Part shown: one piece after another, positions 10,991-21,221 of the stretch
Position numbering within the stretch: the first letter of the stretch is position 1
Layout: the number at the start of each line of letters is the position of its first letter
Origin: Rhodocollybia butyracea
Taxonomy: Eukaryota > Basidiomycota > Agaricomycetes > Agaricales > Omphalotaceae
Direction: 5' to 3'
DNA: 64,000 nucleotides
Assembly (NCBI GenBank): GCA_015501585.1
Contig: JADNRY010000029.1
Span: 1-64,000 of the forward strand
Program-made: the position numbers and the translations under genes
The notes under the pieces: model-generated
What the model saw: the letters and a program-made list of their open reading frames with translations, nothing else
Told to the model about the DNA's origin: nothing
Databases searched by the model: none

Positions 10991-11322
10991 CCCCTCCCCC
11001 CCTTTGTTCAAACTAAGGTTCGAACGGTCACAGGTCCGAAATTTGTGAAACTTGTATTGCATACGTAGAATAAGCTTTTGCAGTCATTGGAGTGTTGAAC
11101 TTGAGGACTGCGGGTGGCGTCCCGCAACTAATTTCTCACAGTCAATCTTCTTTCGAATTCTGCATACTATCCGCCTGTGAACCAAGTTATATCCACGGAT
11201 AAAAAGTCCCTACTTAGAAGACTAATCGTCGCCCAAACACCATGAATCAACTGCGACCTAACTAAGCTTCAGCCTAAGAAAAGCTTATAATGTCTGGAGA
11301 TATTCACTATTAGCAACTCTTC
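10991..11322. other. Upstream region of the split unknown gene; nothing else seen
   Basis: It contains no recognisable gene or repeat beyond the end of the LINE relic. The ATG at 11323 is preceded by an AT-rich stretch, and the promoter of the split gene must lie here. Confidence 0.4.
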
Positions 11323-12843
11323 ATGCCTCTACCGGCCCAGTCTCAGTCTTCATCCGAGTCCAACGATGAACTTGCTCAGGTTTTTCTGAGCAAAGAAGTT
11401 GCTTCGGACATCATTCAACTCCAAGGACAAGAAATTATCAGACTCCAGAACGAGCTTGAAAAGAAACAGGTATGTTTTTCGTAGATGGTCCTGGTAAATT
11501 TATGCTGAGGAGTATAGTTACCTTGCAGAAAATTAATGTGATTGTGTTAAACCGTATTCAAGCCACCGATGAGCGACTGGAAGAGCTTCAGAAATACCTC
11601 AGTGGGCAGCCTATGACAGAGTTCACAGACAGTGTCGCTGACCTTCAACGCATATGCACTACTTTTTCTGACACTTTGAACTTGACTCGAGAAAATCTGC
11701 TTGCTCTTCGTGACTTTGGAATCAACAATTCTGATCGCCAAAGCTCCGGGCATGACAAAGCCGTGGCAACAGATGCTCTCAAAGAAGTGGGTAGTTTAAG
11801 TCTTTCCAATGTGGATTACCAAAGCTTATAACCTACATCTAAAAGCACAACGCAGAAATTACCGAAAATTACAGTTCCGGGGCTGAGAGGGTCGAATCAA
11901 ACATCGGCGGCTCAAGCTTGGACAGTAATCCTGGTGCTGATACTATGAGTCCACAGAACTCCTCTCCATCGCAAGAGGAGAATGATGGAAATATGGATGC
12001 TCAGTCAATCGATAATTTCCTGGAACTAACTCCGAAGCCTTCAGACTCTTCTCACCTGCCAAATCAGCCTTCTCCGGTCGATTCTTCATACCAGTCTGTA
12101 CTACCAGTTCCAAATAACGACGGAGACGAGCTCGATGCTGCCGATTTCGATTATGATTCGGAAGAAGGAGAGGATTTCCCAGGCCAAAGTCTAGACCCGA
12201 TTGATACAGCTGAAATTGAGTCCGATAGACCGATATCGCCTTTGGACGCAGCGTACAGCTCTGATGAGGAAGATCGGCATCTTGTCCGAGCTTCTATCCT
12301 TTCATCTGGGGATCAACCTTCCCGCCGGTTCACTCCAGTAATTTACATAGCTTCGGTCTGCTCATAGAATCTAATGGTTATATAGAACAACGTTCAAGTA
12401 CTCAAAACAATAGCAGCAAATGCGGGTACTAGGGTTAGTATATTGTTTTTGAACGAAAACTTGCTTTCACATTACTGATATTTCAAACTTTGTAGCACAT
12501 TGGTAGGGCTGCCTCCTTCAAAACTCCGTCTTTGCAGTGGCGTAGCATTACCTTTGAGATCCCCGGAAACAAGATGGGACTCGAACTATCGAAGTTAAAG
12601 GATATCTGTCTCAAGGTAAAGCCAACTACTGACGAATGAAAACGATGCTGAAAGTAGCTCTGATAGGCTACAGGGACCTCAGTCTCAATTATGGAACAGC
12701 AGGGCGAGGTCGCTATCAACCCTCTTAATCGCAATGAGGCATCTCTATATATGGCATCCAAAATTGATGGCCGAGTCCCGATGCGTCTCAGGGAGATTCG
12801 ACAGAGCTCGAATAAAATAGTCTTTATTCTCAGGGCGCCAAAA
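11323..12843 (+). pseudogene. Unknown protein gene, 5' portion, interrupted by a LINE
   Basis: Exons 11323-11469, 11529-11790, 11856-12337, 12386-12433, 12496-12615 and 12667-12843 join in frame. The N-terminal 130 residues are Ser/Glu rich and heptad-like (IIQLQGQEIIRLQNELEKK), suggesting a coiled coil. Then comes an acidic, disordered region (DYDSEEGEDFPGQ) and a folded-looking part from about residue 310 (QWRSITFEIPG, GVAINPLN-like, RVPMRLREI, KIVFILRAPK). The frame breaks at 12843/12844, where the LINE begins, and resumes at 17524. With the insertion removed the gene has 516 codons including the stop. No known family was recognised. The insertion puts a stop 6 codons into the element, so only a truncated protein could be made. 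Confidence 0.72.
12838..12843 (+). repeat. Target-site duplication of the LINE, left copy
   Basis: CCAAAA, repeated at 17518-17523 directly after the element's tetranucleotide tail. The interrupted reading frame is restored exactly when the element plus one copy is removed. Confidence 0.7.
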
Positions 12844-13387
12844 TGGAAGGTGTCCGTGTAACAGATTCGAATGCGACATCGGCCAAGAAGATACTAGCGG
12901 CAACGAATACTGCGCTGGGTGCGGCGCATGGGCCTACCGCTTCAAGGACGAAGGGATGCCCCCCCACCTGGTCATTAGGTTCAAATCAGTAGAGGCGGCG
13001 TCCCAGTTTGCCTGTATCATCAGGGACCAGTGTCCGGAGCTCGTTCGGGGTTGCCGTGTCCTGTTTACCCAAAAACCAGCTCATCAGCATGTTGTGGGCT
13101 TCGAGTTCATCCACCCAAGGAATGGCAGTGCCTCCACATCTCCGAGCATTATTGCGCCGGGCTATGGGCCTTTTGGTACCATGGGTACTATGGCGGTCTC
13201 AAATATGAATGCTCTTGGATGGTGAGGCTGCCTATGGAAACGTTCTACTTCATATTTTAATATTCTATAATTAGTACCTCGCCTGGTGTTGATCGTACTA
13301 CTACTATGACTGTCTCCGAAAATCCGCAAGTGTAAGCGGGCCCTACTACTCTAAATATATGTGTGTTTGTTAACAATGGTCTCGTAA

Positions 13388-14454
13388 TTAAGTCTTCATC
13401 TGATTGCATGGAACATTCATGGCCGACTGACCTTGAAGATTCGGGACCCAGCTTTCTTGACCTATGTCACTACTTTTGATGTTGTCCTTCTGTTGGAGAC
13501 TTGGCTGAGGCCTGGGGAAGAAGATACCTTGCCACTGCCACATGGTTACGATATTGTGTCGCTGCCTCGCCCAGACCGCTCAGACCTCAAGCGTGCTTGG
13601 GGAGGGGCAGCAGCTCTCTTTCGGACAGGCCTGGGTATCACTGTCTGCTCTGAGCATAGTGCTCCCGATGTGGTGGTCCTTGAGACGCCGGATGCTTTCG
13701 TGGTTGGGGCATACCTTCTCCCCGCTGGCTCGTATTTTGGTGACTGGTCGGGGGTTGACCCACAGGAGGTTCTGGCAGGTATCATTGCAATATACTCAGC
13801 GGGGCCCAAGCCCCTTTATGTGCTCGGGGATCTCAATGGCCGCATAGGTGGTAAGGTGGCTAGTGATGGAAGCCCTGCGCGAATGTCAAGTGACTCAGTC
13901 TCTAACTCGTGTGGTGCCTGGCTCCTCCAGCTCTGCAGGGACAACAGCCTTGAAGTGCTCAATGGCTCGCGCTTTGAACATGACTCCCCGGCAAGCTTAC
14001 ATCCTTCCAGCCTATGGGGGTGTCTGTCATTGACTATGCTCTTGTCTTGAGGTCAGTATTACCTGGGCTCCAGGATGGGGTGTTGCATGTGTCAAGGTCT
14101 ACCCTGTCCGATCATGCCGCCTTGGAATTGCCTATCCCCTACCATCCGCTCACAGTGTCGAGCCCCCAGCGTGAAACAGAGGCCGCCTCTCCACATGCTG
14201 CCCTGCAACGCCCTATAACAGAACTGGATCACCTACTTCAGGAGGCGATGTGCTCTCACCGTTTGACCATGGAGGCAATTGACTCTCTGTATGGCCCGGT
14301 CTATGCCGATATGAAAGCTGTCACTGTCTATTTAGCGGCGTGTTCCTTGCGGGGTGGCGCTGAATCTCTCGTGCGGGCTTTGCAGTCAACTGGGGGGAGA
14401 ACAATCTGCGGAACTCAGCTCACCGCCTTGCTGCAATCCCTTGCCCAACTGTGA
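13388..14454 (+). pseudogene. LINE ORF2 5' part: AP endonuclease domain and start of RNase H
   Basis: The frame opens without an ATG at 13388 and quickly gives AWNIHG, then DVVLLLETWLRPGEED, YVLGDLNGRIGG (endonuclease catalytic core, Asp/Asn of GDLN) and, after a one-base deletion near 13990, VSVIDYALV and LSDHAAL (catalytic Asp and His). Downstream, VYLAACS stands where an RNase H would have a VYxDG-type strand, so the first catalytic Asp is lost. A further frame change at about 14380 leads into the RNase H part of the next frame. The endonuclease would nick target DNA for target-primed reverse transcription. Confidence 0.75.
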
Positions 14455-17264
14455 GTTGGGCTATTCTGTGTGCTATGTTAGCAGCGCTGCAGGGGGCTGC
14501 TGAGATGCCTGACCATCGCCTTGTGGTGTACTCCTCTTCTGAGTATCTCATTCGGTCTCTATGCTACTGGGTGGCAGACAACGCAGAGCATGCTTGGGAT
14601 TGTGCACACAGTGATGTCTTGAAAATCATTGTGTCGCATATGCGTGCCCGTATTGCTCCAGTTGAGTTTCGCCTGATCCAAAGGAAGGACAATGCCCGGC
14701 ACCGTGCCTTGCTCTTGGTGGCTAGCACTGCAGCAAGGTCGTCCTCCTTGCCAACATGGATGCTGCCTCCTCCCCTACCCTCTCGAAGTGAGCAGCATGA
14801 ACTTGAGGTGATTCCTGATGCAAGGAAGGTGGTGACGAGGGTTCCGGAGGTTCTTCCCCAGCCATTAAAAGACAAACCAGCTCCTGTGGATCCTGATCGT
14901 GATGATGATAGTCCGGCGGAGAGCTCACACAGAGGGCGCGGACGTGAGCGGAGGCAGCGACAAGCAAACTTGGCAAAGTTGATCTCGTGTAAGTCATCGT
15001 TGGAGTACTGGACTTGTGTGAGGGAATGGACAGACGCTAAAGAGCATCCTCCACATGTCAATGCCGGTCAGCTTGCAGAGGTCTTTGAGAAACGTCTTAA
15101 CCCCCTCCCCAACCCCCCCTCATACTTCGATAAAGGTGTGCACGAGCTGTGCGCAACACTCTCCCAGGCTATCCCCCGCTCGACGACAGACCGCACAGGA
15201 GGGCAGTTTTTCTCCAGGAGAGTGACAGAGGAGGATGTGGCAGAGTGCAAGAAGAAGATACGCTACCGTAGCTCAAAGAGTGCCCGGGGTATAGACTCCA
15301 TCTCCTATCGCCAGATCGAGCGCATCCCGAACAATGTTTTGGCGGCTCTGTTCAATCGTTGTATTTTTGACCTAGACGCACCACAGCAATGGTTCACCAC
15401 TGTTCTTGTCGGTATCCTCAAGGTTGGGCTGAATGCTGATGACCCCGACAACTATCGCATCATTGGGCTGGAGTCCTGTCTACTGAAGATGCTCACACTA
15501 ATTATTGACCTTCGGGTCAAGGCATGGGCAGATGCAGTGGATATCCTGCCTGACACTCAGAACGGTTTCCGGGAGGGGTATAGGACTCACAACAATTCTT
15601 TCATCCTACGCTGTGCCATTGAAGAAGCCCGGGCACGAGGAAATTCTCTGTATGTTGCCTTTATTGACCTCCGAAATGCCTTCCCCTCTACAGACATACC
15701 GACGCTCTGGATGAAGCTCTTCAGGTATGGTATGTCAGGTCCCCTGTTTGACTGGCTCCGGCTTCTCTATGCTCGTATGACCTATGTTGTGCGGCATGGC
15801 GGTCAGGTCTCTGCGGCATTTCGCAGTCTCATAGGGGTTCTCACAGGTGATACCCTTTCACCGACGCTCTGGAACGTCTATTTCTCTGACCTAAAAGTTC
15901 CTGTCCATGTCGATGATACCTACCTGAATGCTAGGGCGGTCTCTCATGTGGAGCAAGCAGACGATGTGGCTATATGGTCCATGACACCCGAGGGGCTTCA
16001 GGCAAAGCTTGACGTGTTCTTCTCCTGGTGTAGTCGCAACTCCATGGAGATCAGCATCAAGAAGACAAAGTGGATGCTCTTTGGTCCGACACCAAGGAGG
16101 CTCCCAGTGTTTCTGATAGATGGTAACCCAATTGAGCTGGTCCTCAGTTACAAGTACGTTGGTCTGCACTTTGTGTCAACTCATCGATATGTTCTTGCGG
16201 CACACTATAGCCCAAAAGCTTCCAAGGCAAGGAATGTTGCTCAGGCGTCCTTTGCTTTAGACTCAGCCATCGGCTGCCTCCCTCCACGGGAGGGTGTGAT
16301 CTTGTACATGGCCCAGGTTGACCCACATCTCACTTTTGGATGTGAGATTGCTTTAGACGTTGATCTCTCACTGCTCAGCGAGTTGGAACAGATCCAGCAC
16401 ATGTTCCTACGCCGGCTGCTGGGGGTTGGGCGCCGGTCGCTGCTGGCCCCCCTGTTTTTGGAATTGGGCGTGCAACCACTACGTTACCGTCGTATCAGTC
16501 TGGCTATCGCCTATCTCCGCTCGCTGCTCCTCCTTCCCGATCGCCGGATAGCCCGGGATGCCTTGGCTAACTCACTATGTCTAATGCGTGAGGGGCACCC
16601 GGCGTGGGCCAATGACCTGTGTCTGGTACTGCAGCGACTGCCTATACCTATCCAATGTTCCGTTAATGACCTGGTGGACCCCGACAGGCTCTCACAGCTC
16701 ACTGATGAGGTCAGGTCGACGTGTTGGACATCTCTTACTAACAATGTCCAGGCCGCGGTACGTGTCCACCTGCTGCACAACAGGGTTGAGTACGATTCAC
16801 AGGGTCGGAGCGTGCCACCTCCACACTCCTTGCAACTGCAGACATATCTGCATGTGATAACAGTCCCAAAGCATCGCCATGTGTTCACTCGGTTGATAAC
16901 TTCGAATCATGCGCTATCTGTGGAGCGATTGCGCTATGACGAGAGGTATAGGCCGCACGTCCCGCGGGAATTCAGGTTGTGTCGTTTCTGCAGGCGGGCG
17001 GTGGAAGATGAGTGCCATGCACTCCTGGGCTGCGGAGGTCATCTTGGTCTGGTATACCTGCGTCAGCGATTCCTGGTGGACATGGAGGCGGTAGCGCCGG
17101 ACCTGGCTGCTGCCCGTCAGAGGCTGTCTGACTATAGTTTCCTGGCCAGGTTCTTGTTTGACCAACGGGTCCTGACCCTAGCTGCAAAGTTTGTATTTGA
17201 TGTACTGAATGTCTTCTCTGGCCAGGAGCCTTATATTCCTGAACCACACGTGTATGTTACATAG
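14451..17264 (+). CDS. LINE ORF2 3' part: RNase H remnant, reverse transcriptase, zinc finger
   Basis: An uninterrupted frame of 937 codons, first ATG at 14474. The start holds the RNase H second half, where YSSSEYLIRSLCYW has Ser in place of the catalytic Asp of the usual S/TDSEY. RT motifs follow: NGFREGY, FIDLRNAFPSTDI (motif A Asp), GVLTGDTLSPTLWNVYFSD (motif B) and EQADDVAIWS (motif C Asp pair at 15960-15965, with Gln instead of the usual F/Y). Near the end, CRFCRRAVEDECHALLGC forms a C2HC-type zinc finger. The RT section looks intact; the RNase H section is disabled. Only this central-to-C-terminal part is open, so the element as a whole cannot make a complete protein. Confidence 0.82.
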   Translation: MSWAILCAMLAALQGAAEMPDHRLVVYSSSEYLIRSLCYWVADNAEHAWDCAHSDVLKIIVSHMRARIAPVEFRLIQRKDNARHRALLLVASTAARSSSLPTWMLPPPLPSRSEQHELEVIPDARKVVTRVPEVLPQPLKDKPAPVDPDRDDDSPAESSHRGRGRERRQRQANLAKLISCKSSLEYWTCVREWTDAKEHPPHVNAGQLAEVFEKRLNPLPNPPSYFDKGVHELCATLSQAIPRSTTDRTGGQFFSRRVTEEDVAECKKKIRYRSSKSARGIDSISYRQIERIPNNVLAALFNRCIFDLDAPQQWFTTVLVGILKVGLNADDPDNYRIIGLESCLLKMLTLIIDLRVKAWADAVDILPDTQNGFREGYRTHNNSFILRCAIEEARARGNSLYVAFIDLRNAFPSTDIPTLWMKLFRYGMSGPLFDWLRLLYARMTYVVRHGGQVSAAFRSLIGVLTGDTLSPTLWNVYFSDLKVPVHVDDTYLNARAVSHVEQADDVAIWSMTPEGLQAKLDVFFSWCSRNSMEISIKKTKWMLFGPTPRRLPVFLIDGNPIELVLSYKYVGLHFVSTHRYVLAAHYSPKASKARNVAQASFALDSAIGCLPPREGVILYMAQVDPHLTFGCEIALDVDLSLLSELEQIQHMFLRRLLGVGRRSLLAPLFLELGVQPLRYRRISLAIAYLRSLLLLPDRRIARDALANSLCLMREGHPAWANDLCLVLQRLPIPIQCSVNDLVDPDRLSQLTDEVRSTCWTSLTNNVQAAVRVHLLHNRVEYDSQGRSVPPPHSLQLQTYLHVITVPKHRHVFTRLITSNHALSVERLRYDERYRPHVPREFRLCRFCRRAVEDECHALLGCGGHLGLVYLRQRFLVDMEAVAPDLAAARQRLSDYSFLARFLFDQRVLTLAAKFVFDVLNVFSGQEPYIPEPHVYVT

Positions 17265-17466
17265 TTTGGAATAACGACTTCTAAAACATCTACTCTAGAC
17301 TTTGAGGAAATTCTTTACTTTAAAAATCTGAGAAATTTGCGCTGCTGTACTATACTCGTGTACACAATTGGCTCTGTGCGCCGGGGTGATTAGCTTCACC
17401 TCGCCACAGCAGGGTTGGTTGTGTGCGTCCGCGGCACACATATGGCGCAGTGTGTGTTGCGCGGGC

Positions 17467-17517
17467 CCCGGCTGTTCCTCAGTGGGACCGCGCCGGTTAT
17501 TCCTTCCTTCCTTCCTT
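17467..17517 (+). repeat. LINE 3' terminus with (CTTC)n tail
   Basis: CCCCGGCTGTTC, then GTGGGACCGCGCCGGTT, then about five CTTC/CCTT units instead of poly(A). The same terminal sequence recurs at 1173-1210, 1292-1345 (inverted) and 50125-50210 (minus, TCTA tail), defining the family's 3' recognition end. Confidence 0.7.
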
Positions 17518-17523
17518 CCAAAA
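17518..17523 (+). repeat. Target-site duplication of the LINE, right copy
   Basis: CCAAAA identical to 12838-12843; the host frame resumes with CAT GGA at 17524. Confidence 0.7.
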
Positions 17524-17893
17524 CATGGAAATATCACTGTTTTAGGTGAATATGAGTACCATGATTCCCCGTTGACCAAATTGGCGATGGGAGATATCGA
17601 GTACCTTCCAGAAACTGTAAGTACTACCTGCTTTTTTCTACGGTGCCACTCAGTATCGATGATAGTCTAAACAGTTCATCTTGAACGCCTTGAAACCCCT
17701 AGTACAGCCCAGAAATGCCAGAAAAAGAGACCGGATTATGCAGAATATAGGAAATCCTAGTTCGAATATTGTTATCCAGACAATTCCTCTAGTTGCAGCG
17801 GCTCGTTCGAGGGAGGATTTGGAACAGCTGATAATACAAGAAGCACAGCATCAAGGTTGCAGTCCTAGGATAGAGATGAATATCGACTTGTAA
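17524..17893 (+). pseudogene. Unknown protein gene, 3' portion after the LINE
   Basis: The codons continue the exon cut at 12843 (HGNITVLGEYEYHD, LTKLAMGDIEYLPET) to 17616. One intron with clean GTAAGT and ACAG borders follows, and a last exon 17675-17893 encodes a basic helix-rich end (PRNARKRDRIMQNIG, EDLEQLIIQEA) and a stop. Phase is 0 on both sides of the LINE, and no other lesion was found in the 516 codons, so the insertion looks recent on the scale of gene decay. Confidence 0.7.
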
Positions 17894-19728
17894 ACAAGGA
17901 GGGTCTGATGCTTGAAACTTTTATTTATATCTCGAGTTGTACTCCGAGTCTTAGTCCTAGTATGCAATGTTGCTATGCAGCTCTCAAAGCGGAGTACAGA
18001 CACCGTGACGACGAGCAAAAAAGCGAGGAAAGAGCGAGATTTTGTTCTTGCGTTCACCTGGAAAAAGACCGTCTGGCCTACAAAAACGGAAGTTTGCCAG
18101 TGGTCACCCGTTAGACCAGAAGGTTTTCAGGAAAACGCATTGTTTGAGATTTATGATCCTTTTGAATTGCATTGGGGACTCTCCGATGGTTGCTGGCTTT
18201 GTCATGGTCGTGGGGGGACAGTTGGCCGTGATTTTATGAGCAGTATGAGCAGCTCCGATAGGACATGATGGTATTAGCTTGTCTTGCTTTTGACTCCAAG
18301 CAACGAGATAATACACATATGGCTGTACTGCTGCGCTTTGATTGACCAATGTCGTATGTTCAACATTCAGTTCCGCCAAGCGCGCTAGAATGTGCCCTAA
18401 CTTCGCAGATGTCAGCATCGCGAAAGAATCTCACGTTTTTCCCTTTATTCCTTCATACATTCTGAAAGACTGCTGGTTGATAGAGTATGATGCTGAGGAA
18501 GCTGAATAAGAAGCAAACTGACTGGGATGGAGCCAAAGAACGGAGATTGCAGAAAGGTGGATTCATCGGAAAAGACAGGGAAATCTGAGGAGACCGATCT
18601 ATAACCAGACAATCGAACGGGATGTCCATTACCAAGCAGTGATTGAAGCTCGTAGTCAGTGGAGTTTGTGTACTACTGCCAAGACCCATTCTCGTTCCCG
18701 AACTGACAGTGGATTCTACGTCAATTTTGAATAGCCATAGGTACAGTTCTACGACCATAGCCCTCCCATAGCCTCCTGAGCCCATTCCAAAACTCCGCAT
18801 TCACCACCAACATTTGTAGAACCAGCGGCGCCTGAACAAAGTACGAAAGAGAAGCGGAGAGAGAATACTCGTTCACATATAAATGAAGAACTGGTCAAGT
18901 CACGTGCAAACCAAGATGTCCAGTGTCCACGCAATGGGCTTTCGTTTTTCCATGCAACCAACGGGCAGCATCCGAATCAAAGTAGTTTGCGAAGACCTTT
19001 CCCCTTCAAGCTTCAGGTCCTATGGCTCTGATCTGATAATCATCTTCAATTCAGAATCGAAGACACAGCAATAATATGGATTGTGTCGGGCTGTGTTAAC
19101 ACCTTTGCAAAAAGCCTGCATCTCCTGAGAGTGGGAGACTTTAACTGCTTGCAGCTTGTCGTATCACCAAAAGATCGAATTAGCACACACAGAGATTAAC
19201 AGTGCGTCTGAAATGCGAGATTTCATCATTATTGTGCCAATCTCCGAGATCTTTCGCCTGGGTTGAGCGCGACAGCTTTGTGCGTGGCTCCATACTAACT
19301 CCCCTTGTGATTTTGCAGCCTTTTGCTTTGTTTAATTCGAGCAATCCTAATCCATTGCGAGCTCTCTGAGCCGTCGGATCCCGCCGGTGCAAATTTTTTC
19401 CACAGCCTCAGGCTTTACGTCGTCTCCAGACAGCTCGGAAATTTCTTCTGTAAGCCATTCACCACTGCGCATGGGGCTGTACCTACACATTGCCATTGGG
19501 TTACGGTATTCAGTAGTACTGACATGAAACGTATATAAGCTACTTACCGTGAACCTCACTCTCCCAGTTTTCTTCATCCCGAGTTCTACTCGCCCTTCTT
19601 GATCTTCTTTTCGTTTCGTTCAAGGGTCTTTTTGTTTGCATCCCGCGAGCTACAAACTTTTCAGCCTTGCTCCAAAGTCTTCGAACGCAGTTTCTATCGA
19701 CTCTTTGACTTTACAGCTATCGTATACT
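17894..19728. other. Gene-poor stretch; no supported gene
   Basis: Several open frames of 60-118 codons overlap on both strands (for example minus 18104-18418 and 18453-18800, plus 17912-18268). None joins to neighbours by good splice sites or shows a known motif. TATATAA at about 19530 could serve the next gene. Confidence 0.35.
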
Positions 19729-20327
19729 ATGGTTCGCCAAATCGCTGCTATCGCTTTGCTTGCGACTTCCTTCGCTCTTTCGGCGCAAGGTGCCGCACTT
19801 GAACGACCACTTGAACAACGTGATAACAGTGCGTTCAACTGATCTGTTTTTTGGAACAGTCATATTGATATCCTCATGTCCTTAGTTCTGAGTGATATCA
19901 CCTCCGGTTTTGGAGATGCTACATCCGCGGTGGGCTCTGTTTTCGGGGATGGTACATCCGATGTAGCTTCAGTGTTCGGTAAAGCTACATCTATCGCAGA
20001 TAACGTATTTGAGACTGTTACTTGTGAGTCGAGCTGCTTTGATTCCCCTTCCTTGTCACTGACTAAAAATAAATAAAAACAGCTGATGCCGGCTCCATCT
20101 TCACAATTGTAACCAGCGAAGGCGGTGAGGCAATAACTCTTGCCGGGAGTGCAGGTGGTCGAGCAACGTCTTTTGCGGGTCATCAATTCACGGTGGCTAC
20201 TAGTGCATTTGCTTCTGCTACATCGGCAGTTTCAAATGGTGCTGTGGGGAGGTCGTCTTTCAGTCTAGCCCCAGTGGTTGCTAGTTTCGTGGCTGTCACG
20301 GGTGGGGCCTTGGTTGTGATTCTATGA
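19729..20327 (+). CDS. Small secreted, probably GPI-anchored Ala/Ser/Thr-rich protein
   Basis: Three exons (19729-19828, 19886-20023, 20083-20327) give 160 aa. A signal peptide MVRQIAAIALLATSFALSAQG is followed by imperfect repeats of about 11 residues (SAVGSVFGDGTS, SDVASVFGKATS), an alanine/serine-rich stretch (TSAFASATSAVS), a small-residue site (NGAVGRSS) and a hydrophobic C-terminal tail ending in VVIL. That layout predicts cell-wall or membrane display by a GPI anchor. No enzyme motif is present, and function is unknown. It converges with the secreted gene at 20582. Confidence 0.72.
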
Positions 20328-20581
20328 CCAGACTTCAGAATGAACAACTTGGGCCCACTCGTTTATGCCACACGTGGAGCAGATCGCTGTGCTAGCTTTC
20401 GCCGCCAGATTATGGATGATACAATAACTTACGACGAGATTACTCTGGCTGCAATGGAATGTTATGAATAATACTAATGTATCTTTTACGTACTTTGAAC
20501 TCGATTAATTTTTAAGCCCAGATATACACAATACTTCCAGTGAAAAAGAACCACATTCTAGCTCAAGATATCTGTACTCTT

Positions 20582-21154
20582 CTATCCGACCACAATTAAT
20601 GAACCGGTCACCTCGTACTCAGGGGGTACATTGAGGCCCTACAAACTTGTCAGAACTGCTTCAAAAAAGATACATATTGAGCAACCCACCGGCGGGCAAT
20701 TATCCCCAGTCTCAACAACAGTAAGGTAAACTTCATCGCCTGTGACGATCGCTGGTATCGTTGGGAAGACGAGGCTCGATGGGGGAGGGATGCTTCCCGG
20801 TAAGACAGATAAGCCTGGTAAAAGGTCATTAGGTCGACATTCATAGATATTCCAACGAGTACAATACTAACCAAAGTTGGGAATTAAATAAGAACCAAAG
20901 TAATAAGTAAACTCTCCCTCGTCAAACTCCCCGGTAGAGTTTAGACTCGAGGTGGTCGGAGAGTAGCCAGTGAGCCAGACGGTAATCTGACTGTACCCGT
21001 CTTCGCACCAGTTTGAATCTTGGTACGCGAAGGGGAAGGAGGCACCTGCAGCGACTACTAGCCCGCTTGAAGGGGAGGAGAGGATACCAGCTGAAGCATG
21101 GCTTGCGAAGAAAGTCAGGCCAAAAGATAGTGCGGCGTAGAGTGAGCGGACCAT
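20582..21154 (-). CDS. Small secreted protein of unknown function
   Basis: The ATG at 21154 begins a signal peptide (MVRSLYAALSFGLTFFASHASA). The mature part starts GILSSPSSGLVVAAGASFPFAYQDSNWCEDGYS and continues TVWLTGYSPTTSSLNSTGEF and YYFGSYLIPNFG. Two introns follow (about 20818-20870 and near 20640-20690), and the last exons add EVYLTVVETGDNCPP and EYEVTGSLIVVG. About 155-160 aa with two conserved Cys. I recognise it as a recurrent secreted family of mushroom fungi, beta-rich and without assigned activity. Confidence 0.75.
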
Positions 21155-21214
21155 TGGAGATGCAGCGTTAGATAACTGGGTAAGATGGGTCTATCCTTCC
21201 GCGAGGACCTGCCC

Positions 21215-21221
21215 TTTTATA
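21215..21221 (-). promoter_or_regulatory. TATA box of the secreted gene
   Basis: TATAAAA on the minus strand, 61 bp upstream of the ATG at 21154. Confidence 0.5.

Larger units (their letters stand above)
12844..17517 (+). mobile_element. LINE (non-LTR retrotransposon), about 4.7 kb, inserted in a gene exon
   Basis: The borders are set by CCAAAA duplications and by restoration of the host reading frame. Order along the element: a 5' segment with an open frame of Cys-rich then basic character (about 12845-13225; CPCNRFEC, CAGCG); an AP-endonuclease-like domain (13388 to about 14150); an RNase H-like domain (about 14270-14740); reverse transcriptase (about 15240-16150); a C-terminal CRFC-x9-CH-type zinc finger (near 16976-17034); a 3' UTR from 17265; and a (CTTC)n tail. 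The order endonuclease-RNase H-RT, with RNase H before RT, sets it apart from most LINE clades, where RNase H, if present, follows RT. The copy is dead: several frameshifts and altered RNase H residues. Confidence 0.85.

Noticed and set aside
14564..15061. 165-codon minus-strand open frame
   Set aside because: Antisense shadow of the LINE RT frame; no motif or start context.
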